DNA of 64,000 nucleotides from Edaphobacter sp. (GTDB lineage Bacteria; Acidobacteriota; Terriglobia; Terriglobales; Acidobacteriaceae), in contig JAOAPB010000101.1 in the NCBI GenBank assembly GCA_025462645.1, positions 118,615-182,614 on the forward strand. The letters run 5' to 3'. A program made the translations under genes and the position numbers. This document shows positions 37,901 to 44,889 of this stretch, one piece after another. The notes beneath the pieces were generated by a model, which was given only the letters and a program-made list of their open reading frames with translations, was not told the origin of the DNA and ran no database searches. The stretch's first letter is position 1, and each line of letters opens with the position of its first letter.

Positions 37901-38102
37901 GTGGATCAGACTGGGGTCCGTGACACACTCCTTCGACCAGGAGCAGAGGCTCAGTCATCTTCAGTTCGCCCAGGCTTCGGGGGCACTCAACATTACAGCG
38001 CCTGCCAACGCAATCATTGCTCCGCCGGGATACTACATGCTCTTCCTCGTCAATGGCAGCGGTATTCCTTCGGTTGCGAAGATCATTCAGATCACCAATT
38101 AG
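34989..38102 (+). CDS. Secreted galactose-oxidase-like copper radical oxidase with seven Ig-like domains
   Basis: About 1037 residues. A signal segment (LFACLLFALLEVPFAQAQ) is followed by seven Ig-like repeats of about 73-78 residues (to about residue 590), then a seven-bladed kelch/galactose-oxidase domain and a C-terminal DUF1929 domain. Residues matching the galactose-oxidase copper site are all present: Cys654 (FCSGHSF) and Tyr704 (RWYPT) for the Cys-Tyr cofactor, Tyr904-His905 (GYHSTAL) and His980 (VTHSFDQ). Such enzymes oxidise a primary alcohol, often a sugar C6, to an aldehyde with release of hydrogen peroxide; GlxA of Streptomyces does so in glycan deposition. ATG 34989 has GGAG eight bases upstream; an upstream frame opens at 34947. 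It probably acts on, or anchors to, the EPS. Confidence 0.88.
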   Translation: MPVQYLFLSHGNLSRRKDVCEPKYPSNSPTNLRLKLFACLLFALLEVPFAQAQTVAAGISANPLSIAAGGSSTLTWTTKNAVSADLNGTTVPLNGSQTVSPTTTTTYRITGHGSTGATDWGQVTVTVTSSAPTAAINANPASIASGGSSTLTWTSTNATSATLNGAPVPVNGSQVVSPTATTSYTFIAKNSAGATTSAQATVTVGTGSAPTAAINANPASIASGGSSTLTWTSTNATSATLNGATVPVNGSQVVSPTATTSYTFIAKNSAGTTASAQTTVTVGTGGPPSAGISENPTAIAAGGSSTLTWSTQNATSADLNGATVALNGTQVVSPPTTTTYRITAHGSTGATDWGQVTLTVTTGTITANPTTISSGGSSTLTWTSTNAASATLNGAAVALNGSQVVSPSSTTTYTLIVKNAAGATTSAQAVVTVGSSGAPTATISANPTTIVSGGSSSLTWSSTNAVSAKLNGVAVPVSGSQTVSPTSTTTYNFIATSSSNATATASAVVTVGTNGPPTAGILANPTSITAGNSSTLTWTSTNAVSADLNGTAVPLNGSQSVSPSTTTNYRFTAVSASGQTDWGQISVQVTGAGATTGMWAPLQTWPFMAAHAHLLPNGKVLFWPSFAQGNNPTLWDPVANSFSSVPKAFYNIFCSGHSFLQDGRLFVTGGHAGNNSDGLIYTSIYDPAQNAWTQMSNMNDARWYPTNTTLPNGDVLVVSGYTTTGTYNTLPQVWHPATNTWTNLTSAQLSQPLYPMMFLAPNGQVFNAGPNQMTRYLNTTGTGAWTAVGNLNYSGTRDYGSAVFFDGKILVAGGDGSTTGPATNTAEIIDLNASNPSWSFTSSMAIARRQHNLTLLPDGKVLVSGGSGGFGFDNANSPVYAAEMWDPSTGKWTTMDSVTAYRGYHSTALLLPDGRVLSAGGEQTGASAEIYSPPYLFKGARPTITSAPSSVKYGQTFSVPTPDAASITQVTWIRLGSVTHSFDQEQRLSHLQFAQASGALNITAPANAIIAPPGYYMLFLVNGSGIPSVAKIIQITN
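35149..36761 (+). repeat. Seven tandem Ig-like coding repeats
   Basis: Seven in-frame repeats encode the pattern GGSSTLTWT-TNA-SA-LNG-VSP-TTTY. Copies 2 and 3 (35379 and 35613) are almost identical at DNA level with an exact 234-base period, indicating recent duplication. Copies 1, 4 and 7 end in DWGQ, while copies 2, 3, 5 and 6 end in a TSAQ- or TASA-like form, giving a three-domain super-period. Confidence 0.85.
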
Positions 38103-38160
38103 AGAGCCGGCACGGTGTGAACTCCACGCTGGCTCCAAATCCGCTTCAAGGAGAGATGAT

Positions 38161-39237
38161 ATGAAACTCAGATTATTCGACCGTATCGTCCGCTACTCAT
38201 TAGCACCTCTGATCCTCTCTGCGTCGGTGGCGTTCGCTCAGAACTACGCCGTCATCGACATCGGTGCTCTGCCCGGTGGTACCAGTATTCCAACAAAGAT
38301 CAATCTCAATGGTCAGTCTGTTGGACACTCTGGGAAGATGTACGGGGTGCAGACTCATGCATTTTCCTTCGCAAACGGAAAACTTACGGATCTGGGAACA
38401 TTGTCTGGCGGAGACTTCAGCGCTGCATTCGATGTTAATAGCCGTGGCGCAGTCGTCGGCGACTCCAATACATCCACCAATGTTCGCGCCTTCCTGTGGG
38501 ATGCCTCCGGGGGAATGCGGGATCTTGGCGCTCTTCCCGGAGACACCGGCAGCAGGGCTTACGGCATCAACGACTCCGACCTGGTCGTTGGATACTCTAG
38601 CGGGCCTCATGGCGTTACAGCTTTCTCTTGGAAGAGCGGTTCGGGCATGACCAGTCTCGGCACCTTAGCCGGTGGCGACATGAGTCAGGCCTATGACATC
38701 AACAACAGTGGAGTAATCGTGGGGGTGGCCTCAACCAGCACCGGCGAACGTCATGCAGTCCAGTGGAGTTCGGCTGGCAGTATCCGAGACCTTGGCACGC
38801 TGTCAGGTTACGTTACGAGCGAAGCCCGTCGTATCAATATCGCAGGTGACGTCATCGGGTCTGCTGGCGGACCGGGAGGAACCCGCGCCGTATTCTGGCC
38901 ATCCTCTGGTGGCATGCAGAATCTGGGAACTCTCGGAGGCGACTTCAGCGCCGCGCTGGATCTCAATAATCATGGCGAACTCGTCGGCAGTTCAACCGGC
39001 CCCCTGGGGGCGCGCGCCTTCTACTGGACAAGCAGTGCGGGAATGCTCGACCTCAATAGTCTGATACCGTCCAACTCCGAGATACTACTGACGACCGCTA
39101 TAGGCATTAACAATATAGGCATGATCCTTGCAGTCGGGGCCTTAACTCCCGACAAGAATAGTCCCTTCGAAATGGATGACACGCATAATCATGCCGGACC
39201 AACCCATGCATTTATATTAATCCCCACTAAAAAGTAA
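38161..39237 (+). CDS. Secreted HAF-repeat protein
   Basis: A 358-residue exported protein: signal peptide (MKLRLFDRIVRYSLAPLIL to SVAFAQ), then about seven HAF repeats of about 45 residues, each with an A-F-W/S...G-MxDLGTLxGG core (for example DLGTLSGGDFSAAFDVN, SLGTLAGGDMSQAYDIN, NLGTLGGDFSAALDLN), and a short C-terminal tail DAFI-like (PTHAFILIP). Repeats alternate a display-type strand with a GINxxGxxVG turn, suggesting a beta-propeller. Function is unknown. GGAGAG lies close to the ATG. It follows the copper-oxidase gene by 58 bases, so they are probably cotranscribed. It is the intact counterpart of the frameshifted gene at 29390. Confidence 0.87.
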   Translation: MKLRLFDRIVRYSLAPLILSASVAFAQNYAVIDIGALPGGTSIPTKINLNGQSVGHSGKMYGVQTHAFSFANGKLTDLGTLSGGDFSAAFDVNSRGAVVGDSNTSTNVRAFLWDASGGMRDLGALPGDTGSRAYGINDSDLVVGYSSGPHGVTAFSWKSGSGMTSLGTLAGGDMSQAYDINNSGVIVGVASTSTGERHAVQWSSAGSIRDLGTLSGYVTSEARRINIAGDVIGSAGGPGGTRAVFWPSSGGMQNLGTLGGDFSAALDLNNHGELVGSSTGPLGARAFYWTSSAGMLDLNSLIPSNSEILLTTAIGINNIGMILAVGALTPDKNSPFEMDDTHNHAGPTHAFILIPTKK

Positions 39238-39646
39238 AATTGTCAGTGGCTTGGAGAGATCAAGAGATCAAAGGGCTGGAGCAGTTTCAAAATGTCAAGT
39301 GACTAACCAACGAGCAGACACTTCATCCGTGCAATCATGTCTAAACCATTGAAAAAATTCAAGTTGTGAATAGAGTGGACTGTAGCCAATCGTGAATTCG
39401 CAGTTAGTCGGTCAGTGGTTCAACTTCGCTCATGGCTCCATTCTCTACTTCCCACCCATACGGTATTAAGAACCGGCTAGCGGCGTCAGAGTGTGCCCAT
39501 GGGGCTCGTATCTTATTTGGTACAAGTTATCCACTGGTATTTGATAGCTTCACGGGAAATTCTCTTGATTGGCGCGGGCTTGGCACGCATACTCGGAAAA
39601 GAGTATAGGCTGCATCAGTAAGACGGTTGCCAACCGAGACACCAAC
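39238..39646. other. Boundary region between EPS locus and GC-rich DNA
   Basis: There is no supported gene. Base composition changes here from the AT-richer EPS region to the GC-richer DNA on the right. The start of the next gene is ambiguous: its open frame begins with TTG at 39569, inside this stretch. No attachment site, integrase or insertion-sequence end is visible. Confidence 0.35.
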
Positions 39647-40555
39647 GTGACCCGATATAGCCGTCAAGACGTCCTACGAATCCTGCACCTGCACACGCGC
39701 CAGCTGGTGGCGTGGGAGCGGGCAGGGCTTATCTCTTCCCTCGAACATTATTCCTTTGAAGAATTGGGCCAGTTGCGGACGCTACGCGATCTGCAAGCCA
39801 CCACGCGCATCTCTGCCAAGAGCATCCGTGCATCGGTGGATGCCATGCAGCGCGTCGCCGGGATGCGGAACCCCTTGTTGGAGGCGAGCGCCGTCAGGCG
39901 AGGGTCGCGGCTGACCTTCCGGCATGCCGGTGCGTTGATGGACCCGCTCACGCAGCAGCTCGCATTCGACTTCGAGAGCTCCGACGGTCGGCAGCTACAG
40001 GTGGTACGAGCCGGTGGCTCTCTAGCCCAACAGGCGGCCGAGGTGCAGGAGATGTTTCTGCGCGCGGTGCAGATGGAAGAGAGTCCCGAGACGATTCCCG
40101 GCGCTATCCTCCTCTACGAGCAGATCCTGGCGATTCGGCCCGAGCATGCGCCGACGCTCATCAATCTCGGGACGATCCACTACAACCTGCGAAAGTACGG
40201 GCAGGCGGAGAGCCTCTACCGCCGTGCCACCCTCGCCGACCCAGAGTATGCCCTGGCCTTCTTCGACCTGGGCAACGTGTTGGACGAGATGCAGCAGTTG
40301 AACGAGGCGACCGTAGCTTATCAAAAGGCTGTGTCCCTGGTTCCGCAGTACGCCGATGCCCACTACAACCTGGCTTTGGCATACGAGCGCCAGGGTCATA
40401 AGCGGCGAGCTCTGCGTCACTGGCTTACCTATGTAAGGCTGGACCCGGTGGGCCCATGGGCGAGCCACGCAAAGGATCAGGCTCGAAAGATTCTCAAGAC
40501 GGAGAAGCTCTCGATCGTAAGCCGGCGCGGGCGGCTAACGAAGGTGGCTGGCTAG
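39647..40555 (+). CDS. MerR-like helix-turn-helix protein with TPR repeats
   Basis: About 302 residues. The N-terminus (TRYSRQDVLRILHLHTRQLVAWERAGLI) is a MerR-type winged helix-turn-helix, extending to about residue 65. A linker leads to tetratricopeptide repeats at about 140-270 (PTLINLGTIHYNLRKYGQAE, ALAFFDLGNVLDEMQQLNEA, YADAHYNLALAYERQGHKRR). There is no membrane segment, so it is a cytoplasmic DNA-binding protein with a protein-interaction tail. The GTG at 39647 matches where the HTH should begin; an upstream TTG at 39569 would add 26 residues with no similarity. Its target genes are unknown. Confidence 0.8.
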   Translation: MTRYSRQDVLRILHLHTRQLVAWERAGLISSLEHYSFEELGQLRTLRDLQATTRISAKSIRASVDAMQRVAGMRNPLLEASAVRRGSRLTFRHAGALMDPLTQQLAFDFESSDGRQLQVVRAGGSLAQQAAEVQEMFLRAVQMEESPETIPGAILLYEQILAIRPEHAPTLINLGTIHYNLRKYGQAESLYRRATLADPEYALAFFDLGNVLDEMQQLNEATVAYQKAVSLVPQYADAHYNLALAYERQGHKRRALRHWLTYVRLDPVGPWASHAKDQARKILKTEKLSIVSRRGRLTKVAG

Positions 40556-40640
40556 TCGACCATCGCAGTGTGAACCGCTACTCAGTCCATCCCCGGCAAT
40601 GCTAAACTCACCTTTCTCTTAGGCTTCTGAGGTGAGTTGG

Positions 40641-41807
40641 ATGGCGCAGCAGGATGGGCCAATGGCCCTGACGCAATTGACTGAAGACGAGCGGATGTTC
40701 CGCGATACCATCCGGCAGTTTGCGGGCGAGCAGATCGGCCCTCTGGTCCGCGGAATGGACGAGGCTCAGCACATGGACGCCTCGCTCATCAAAAAGCTCT
40801 TTGCCCTCGGCCTGATGGGGATCGAAGTTCCCGAGGAGTACGGAGGGGCTGGCGGAACATTCTTCGAGGCGATCCTTGCGGTCGAGGAGATCTCGGCGGT
40901 CGACCCCTCGGTGGGAGTTCTGGTCGACGTGCAGAACACGCTCTGCATCAACGCCCTGGTCCGGTGGGCAACCGAGGAGCAGAAGCTCAGATACCTGACC
41001 CAGCTCGCCACAGACACCATCGGGGCCTATGCCCTCAGTGAAGCCTCCTCAGGCTCCGACGCCTTCGCCCTGCAGACGCGGGCAGTCAAACGCGGCGACG
41101 ACTACGTGCTCAACGGGCAGAAGCTGTGGATCACGAACGCGAAGGAGGCGGGCCTCTTCGTCGTCTTCGCGACGCTCGATCCAGCCGCTGGCTACAAGGG
41201 GATCACCGCCTTCCTGGTGGAGAGGGGAGCAGCAGGGTTCACCCTCGGCAAGAAGGAAGATAAGCTCGGCATTCGTGCCTCCAGCACCTGCGAGCTGGTC
41301 TTCCGAGACTGTGTCGTCCCGGCCTCGCAGGTCCTGGGAGAGCCCGGCAAGGGCTACAAGATCGCCATCGAGACCCTCAACGAGGGTCGCATCGGCATCG
41401 GAGCCCAGATGCTTGGCTTGGCACAAGGGGCATGGGGACACGCCGCGAAGTGGGCCAGGGAGCGCAAGCAGTTCGGCAAGGCGCTGGTGGAGTTTCAGGC
41501 CATGCAATTCCAGCTCGCCGAGATGGCGACCGACATCGAGGCGGCGAGGCTGCTGGTCTACAACGCCGCCCGCATGAAGGACGCAAAGCTCGACTTCCTC
41601 AAGGAGGCGGCGATGTGCAAGTACTTCGCCTCGCAGGTAGCGGAGCGCGTCGCCAGTCTCGCCGTAGAGGTCTTCGGCGGCTCAGGCTTCGTGAAGGACT
41701 ACCCCGTCGAAAAACTCTACCGGGATGCGAAGATCGGCAAGATCTACGAGGGAACGTCGTTCATGCAGTTGGCGACGATCGCTAAGTTGATATTGGGCAA
41801 GAGTTAG
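40641..41807 (+). CDS. Acyl-CoA dehydrogenase
   Basis: A 388-residue FAD-dependent acyl-CoA dehydrogenase that introduces the alpha-beta double bond in an acyl-CoA. The N-terminal helical domain (LTEDERMFRDTIRQFAGEQI) is followed by the YALSEASSGSDAFAL flavin-binding signature (about 125-140) and WITNAKEAG. The C-terminal part has QFGKALVEFQAMQFQLAEM, and the catalytic glutamate lies in IYEGTSFMQLATIAK near the end. These features fit the short/branched-chain class used in fatty-acid or amino-acid breakdown. The ATG at 40641 is preceded by GAGGTGA with a five-base gap, which decides it over the GTG at 40632. It appears to be a single gene with its own promoter. Confidence 0.92.
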   Translation: MAQQDGPMALTQLTEDERMFRDTIRQFAGEQIGPLVRGMDEAQHMDASLIKKLFALGLMGIEVPEEYGGAGGTFFEAILAVEEISAVDPSVGVLVDVQNTLCINALVRWATEEQKLRYLTQLATDTIGAYALSEASSGSDAFALQTRAVKRGDDYVLNGQKLWITNAKEAGLFVVFATLDPAAGYKGITAFLVERGAAGFTLGKKEDKLGIRASSTCELVFRDCVVPASQVLGEPGKGYKIAIETLNEGRIGIGAQMLGLAQGAWGHAAKWARERKQFGKALVEFQAMQFQLAEMATDIEAARLLVYNAARMKDAKLDFLKEAAMCKYFASQVAERVASLAVEVFGGSGFVKDYPVEKLYRDAKIGKIYEGTSFMQLATIAKLILGKS

Positions 41808-41847
41808 CTAATTGGACAGACCAATCGCACGACGCATGAGACCAATT

Positions 41848-41869
41848 GGCCCTACACTGGAGTAGGGCC
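41848..41869 (+). promoter_or_regulatory. Hairpin in the 5' leader of the MFS gene
   Basis: GGCCCTAC (41848-41855), loop ACTGGA, GTAGGGCC (41862-41869): a perfect eight-base-pair stem ending nine bases before the ATG at 41878. No T-run follows. The only GGAG near the start lies across the loop, so the structure may tune translation, or the hairpin may mark the end of the acyl-CoA dehydrogenase mRNA. Confidence 0.4.
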
Positions 41870-41877
41870 GTATTGGA

Positions 41878-43116
41878 ATGAAAGATATCTCAAAGCCGGA
41901 GCTTCGCGCTCCTTTGCCCTTTTTAGGGCTCGCCTGCGCAGTCGGCGTATCGACGATGTACTACAACCAGCCGCTTCTGCTGGAGATGGCCCACACCTAC
42001 AACGCCACCGCCGGACACACCGGGTTCGTCGCGGTGGCCACGCAGGTCGGCTACGCCTTGGGGCTGCTCTTCTTTGTCCCGCTGGGAGACGTACTCGAGC
42101 GCCGTGCCTTGATGATGCGTATGTTTGGCGGTGTAGCCGTCGCCCTGTTGCTGGTCGCGACGGCTCCCACGCTGAACCTGCTGATTGCGGGCAGCATTCT
42201 GATCGGGATGTTGGCAGCGGTAACCCACATTGTGCTTCCCATTGCCCCCGATCTGGTCTCGCACGAGCAGCGAGGCAGGGCCATCGGCATCGTCATGACG
42301 GGTCTGCTGCTGGGCATTCTGCTGGCCCGGACCTTTGCCGGCTGGATAAGCCACATCCATGGCTGGCGGTATGTGTTTGTGGTGGCGGCGGTGTTGAATG
42401 CGGCGTTTGTGCCAATGCTCTGGAGGGTCATGCCGAAGCTGCCGCCGAAGCAGGAGCTTCGGTACAGCGATGCGATGAAGTCGCTCTGGACGTTGTTCCG
42501 CTCGCAGCCTCTATTGCGTGAGTCTGGCATAGTGGGCGGCCTTGCCTTTGCGTCGTTCAGCTGCTTCTGGACGACCCTCACGTTCCTGCTGGATAGCCAC
42601 TACGGGCTGGGCGCGGGAGTAGCCGGAACCTTCGGCGTTGTGGGAGCAGCCGGGGCAATGGTGGCGTCGCTCGCCGGGAGGTTGGCGGATAAGCATGGCT
42701 CGAGGTGGGTCCTCTCCGTCGGAATAGCGCTGCTGGGCGCCTCATATCTCCTGCTCTGGGCGGAGGAGCGGATTGCAGCTCCTACGGCGGTACATCTTGT
42801 AGCTCTGGTGATCGGGGTCATCGTTCTGGATATGGGCGCGCAGATGACCCAGGTTGCCAATCAGACCCGCATCTTTGGCCTGGTGCCATCCGCCCGGAGC
42901 AGGCTCAACACTGTATACATGACGATGTACTTCACCGGTGCGGCGGGTGGATCGGCCCTGGCGACGATCGCCTGGGTGCACTGGAAGTGGAATGGAGTCT
43001 GTGTCCTCGCCCTGGTGTTGATCGGGTTGGCGGCGATATGTCATGCCACCGGACATCGAGGGGAAGACCAGCAGCATTCCCACGTCACACCCGAAGACGA
43101 GCTGATGGAAGCCTAA
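41878..43116 (+). CDS. Major facilitator superfamily transporter
   Basis: A 412-residue MFS permease with about 12 hydrophobic segments arranged as two six-helix halves, separated by a loop near residue 190-200. The N-terminus ACAVGVSTMYYNQPLLLEMA and the loop LGDVLERRALMMRM between helices 2 and 3 match the MFS signature position. The C-terminal tail (about residue 395 on) is hydrophilic. It resembles drug/metabolite efflux members of unknown substrate (YNQPLL subgroup). Its gene ends just before a minus-strand tRNA gene. Substrate cannot be inferred from neighbours. Confidence 0.88.
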   Translation: MKDISKPELRAPLPFLGLACAVGVSTMYYNQPLLLEMAHTYNATAGHTGFVAVATQVGYALGLLFFVPLGDVLERRALMMRMFGGVAVALLLVATAPTLNLLIAGSILIGMLAAVTHIVLPIAPDLVSHEQRGRAIGIVMTGLLLGILLARTFAGWISHIHGWRYVFVVAAVLNAAFVPMLWRVMPKLPPKQELRYSDAMKSLWTLFRSQPLLRESGIVGGLAFASFSCFWTTLTFLLDSHYGLGAGVAGTFGVVGAAGAMVASLAGRLADKHGSRWVLSVGIALLGASYLLLWAEERIAAPTAVHLVALVIGVIVLDMGAQMTQVANQTRIFGLVPSARSRLNTVYMTMYFTGAAGGSALATIAWVHWKWNGVCVLALVLIGLAAICHATGHRGEDQQHSHVTPEDELMEA

Positions 43117-43137
43117 CCCAACCGACACGCAGGGAAG

Positions 43138-43213
43138 TGGTGAGCGAGGCAGGGCTCGAACCTGCAACCGTCAGCTTAGAAGGCTGATGCTCTATCCATT
43201 GAGCTACTCGCCC
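43138..43213 (-). tRNA. tRNA-Arg (anticodon TCT)
   Basis: Folds as a complete cloverleaf on the minus strand: acceptor GGGCGAG with CTCGCTC, D stem GCTC/GAGC, anticodon stem TCAGC/GCTGA with loop CTTCTAA (anticodon TCT), T stem GCAGG/CCTGC with TTCGAGC. The 3' CCA is encoded. Confidence 0.95.
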
Positions 43214-43349
43214 CAACGCGTCTGTATCGATTGTAGCGGCAGCGGACGCATAGGGGGAGTATTACCCTGAAGGCAGGGTGAGATCGTCTATCCCCCGAAC
43301 GTTGACGCTCACCTTGGCCCAAAGTAGTAGCTTTGCTGCGGAGGATTCC

Positions 43350-43541
43350 ATGTCAAGCGCAACCGCCAGATTTCTTGGCAAATTGCTCGAGGGTGCCGAG
43401 GAGAACATAAAGGCAATCAATATCCACCTCGTCTCAGAGCCGCCCGATACGTCAGAGCAGATCCTCATCCTCAGGGAACTGCAGGAGGCGTACCGTAAGC
43501 ACTGCGTGAATTTGCGGGCAGCCATCAGGGCGTTCGAATAG
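43350..43541 (+). CDS. Small hypothetical protein (63 residues)
   Basis: A short, mostly helical soluble protein (SSATARFLGKLLEGAEEN... ending LRAAIRAFE) with no signal or membrane segment. I do not recognise the family. A GGAGG site five bases before ATG 43350 is strong evidence that it is translated, and this rather than an upstream start in the same frame sets the N-terminus. It lies alone between two tRNA-Arg genes that are on the other strand. A charged EPPDTSEQILILRELQEAY stretch suggests a coiled or helical-bundle protein that may act by binding a partner. Confidence 0.6.
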   Translation: MSSATARFLGKLLEGAEENIKAINIHLVSEPPDTSEQILILRELQEAYRKHCVNLRAAIRAFE

Positions 43542-43548
43542 GTCGCTC

Positions 43549-43588
43549 GGAGTGGTAGGCTACGTTTTGGAGTGGTAGGCTACGTTTT
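43549..43588. repeat. Exact tandem duplication of a 20-base unit
   Basis: The unit beginning GGAGTGGTAGGC and ending TACGTTTT occurs twice head to tail (43549-43568 and 43569-43588) without mismatch. It directly abuts the intergenic repeat element that starts near 43604. Confidence 0.85.
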
Positions 43589-43603
43589 CTCGAAGCACCA
43601 GAA

Positions 43604-43871
43604 AACTTGTCAAGCCCCCTTGCCACCTAACTCATGATAATACAATGACATACGTTTGCCGATGAGTTTATCCCAATCCGCTATAATGGATTTATAGATT
43701 GAGCGAAGAGCCTTGGTCCACCAGGGCTCTTATGCTTTAATCTGATAAATCCTTTAGAAAGACGACTTTGGCCGTAACTCTTTTGTTTGGACGAATTTAC
43801 AGGCATTAACCTATCTATCTCTCTGAGAACATTAGACTTACATTCAAAGTACCCCCGGGGGGAGGGGGTAG
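43604..43871 (+). repeat. Intergenic repeat element, copy A
   Basis: About 268 bases running from CTTGTCAAGCCCCC through a hairpin (AAGAGCC...GGGCTCTT, about 43706-43732), a conserved middle (AGAAAGACGACTTTGGCC, about 43756) and GACTTACA (43835), to a terminal box TACCCCCGGGGGGAGGGGG (43850-43870). Copy B is on the other strand at 57129-57436. The two align clearly over the last 120 or so bases, allowing a few gaps. It carries no ORF. Confidence 0.75.
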
Positions 43872-43890
43872 CGTAAAGAGAGGAAGGGAA

Positions 43891-43967
43891 TGGTGCGCCC
43901 GAGAAGATTCGAACTTCTGACCTACAGCTTCGGAGGCTGCCGCTCTATCCAGCTGAGCTACGGGCGC
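43891..43967 (-). tRNA. tRNA-Arg (anticodon CCG)
   Basis: A complete cloverleaf on the minus strand: acceptor GCGCCCG with CGGGCGC, D stem GCTC/GAGC, anticodon stem GCAGC/GCTGT (one G-T pair) with loop CTCCGAA (anticodon CCG), T stem AGAAG/CTTCT with TTCGAAT. The 3' CCA is encoded. Confidence 0.95.
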
Positions 43968-44057
43968 GCACCTCTAGCGTAGCACGCACTACACCGGGTT
44001 GACAGCGTCCGCACCCGCAGTTCACCATCAAACCGCAACTTCGAAAGGTTGACATAC

Positions 44058-44618
44058 ATGCTCCTCCGCGCTATCACGACACTGACCTGTAGCTGCCTTC
44101 TGGCTACCGCCGCATTAGCCCAGCAGCCCATGGAGAACATGAAGATGGCCAAGTCTGATGGCCAGGCTCTCCCTAGTCCCAAGGCCGAAGCCAGCGTCAA
44201 GCTGAACGGTAAGGAGATCACCGTCCACTACAACGCCCCCTCCAAGCGTGGTCGCAAGATCATGGGTGAGGTCGTCCCCTACGACAAGGTCTGGCGCACG
44301 GGAGCCAATGAGGCCACCACCTTGGTTACCGCAGGTAACCTCAAGATCGGCAAGCTCAACGTCCCTGCCGGCACCTATACCCTCTATACCCTGCCCAGCG
44401 CCAACCATTGGCAGCTCATCGTCAACAAGCAGACCGGTCAGTGGGGAACCGAGTACCAGCAGGATCAGGACCTCGGTCGAGTCGACATGCAGACCCACAC
44501 CCTCTCCACCCCTCAGGAAGTGATGTCCATCTCCTTCGAGCGCACGCGAGGCAACACCACCGAGCTGCACATCAAGTGGGATACTGCCGACGCGTCCGTC
44601 CCCATCACAGCGGAATAA
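44058..44618 (+). CDS. DUF2911 exported protein
   Basis: A 186-residue protein with a signal peptide (MLLRAITTLTCSCLLATAALAQ) followed by a DUF2911 domain: SPKAEASVKLNGKEITVHYNAPSKRGRKI, then VVPYDKVWRTGANEATTL, GKLNVPAGTYTLYTLPS and a final LHIKWDTADASVPI. Members of this family are periplasmic or outer-membrane-associated beta-sandwich proteins of unknown function, common in Bacteroidetes and Acidobacteria. ATG 44058 is chosen over a TTG nine bases upstream because GAAAGG then sits at a proper distance. It stands alone, convergent with the glycine-cleavage operon. Confidence 0.88.
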   Translation: MLLRAITTLTCSCLLATAALAQQPMENMKMAKSDGQALPSPKAEASVKLNGKEITVHYNAPSKRGRKIMGEVVPYDKVWRTGANEATTLVTAGNLKIGKLNVPAGTYTLYTLPSANHWQLIVNKQTGQWGTEYQQDQDLGRVDMQTHTLSTPQEVMSISFERTRGNTTELHIKWDTADASVPITAE

Positions 44619-44621
44619 CCC

Positions 44622-44888
44622 TTACCCGGCTGCCTCTTTATCGAGGCGAATCTTCTCCATGACTGAAGAAATCAATTCTTTCGCTCCATTGATATTCGTC
44701 AGGACAGACTGCAGATCGAGCGCCGGAACATTCGGGTTCCGTGCGCTCGTGCAGTAAACACCATGTTGTCCAATCAGAATCAGTGCATCGGTCAGCACAT
44801 CGAGCGTGACGGCGAGTCGCCCACGCGCCTCGCCCATCATGAACTCATGCTTCTCGAGCTCCGCTTGCCGATCGTAGAAGACAGACAA
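44622..44888 (-). CDS. Small helical protein at end of the gcv operon
   Basis: An 88-residue protein (starting LSVFYDRQAELEKHEFMMGE) without signal or membrane segment; I do not recognise the family. The start is a TTG at 44888, two bases downstream of the gcvPB stop, with AAGGAG seven bases ahead, lying within the last gcvPB codons. That spacing makes translational coupling likely. A longer ATG frame reaching 44984 would lie deep inside gcvPB and lacks such a site. Its position suggests it is the last gene of the glycine-cleavage transcript; a direct role in glycine cleavage is not established. Confidence 0.6.
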   Translation of the reverse strand: MSVFYDRQAELEKHEFMMGEARGRLAVTLDVLTDALILIGQHGVYCTSARNPNVPALDLQSVLTNINGAKELISSVMEKIRLDKEAAG

Positions 44889-44889
44889 G

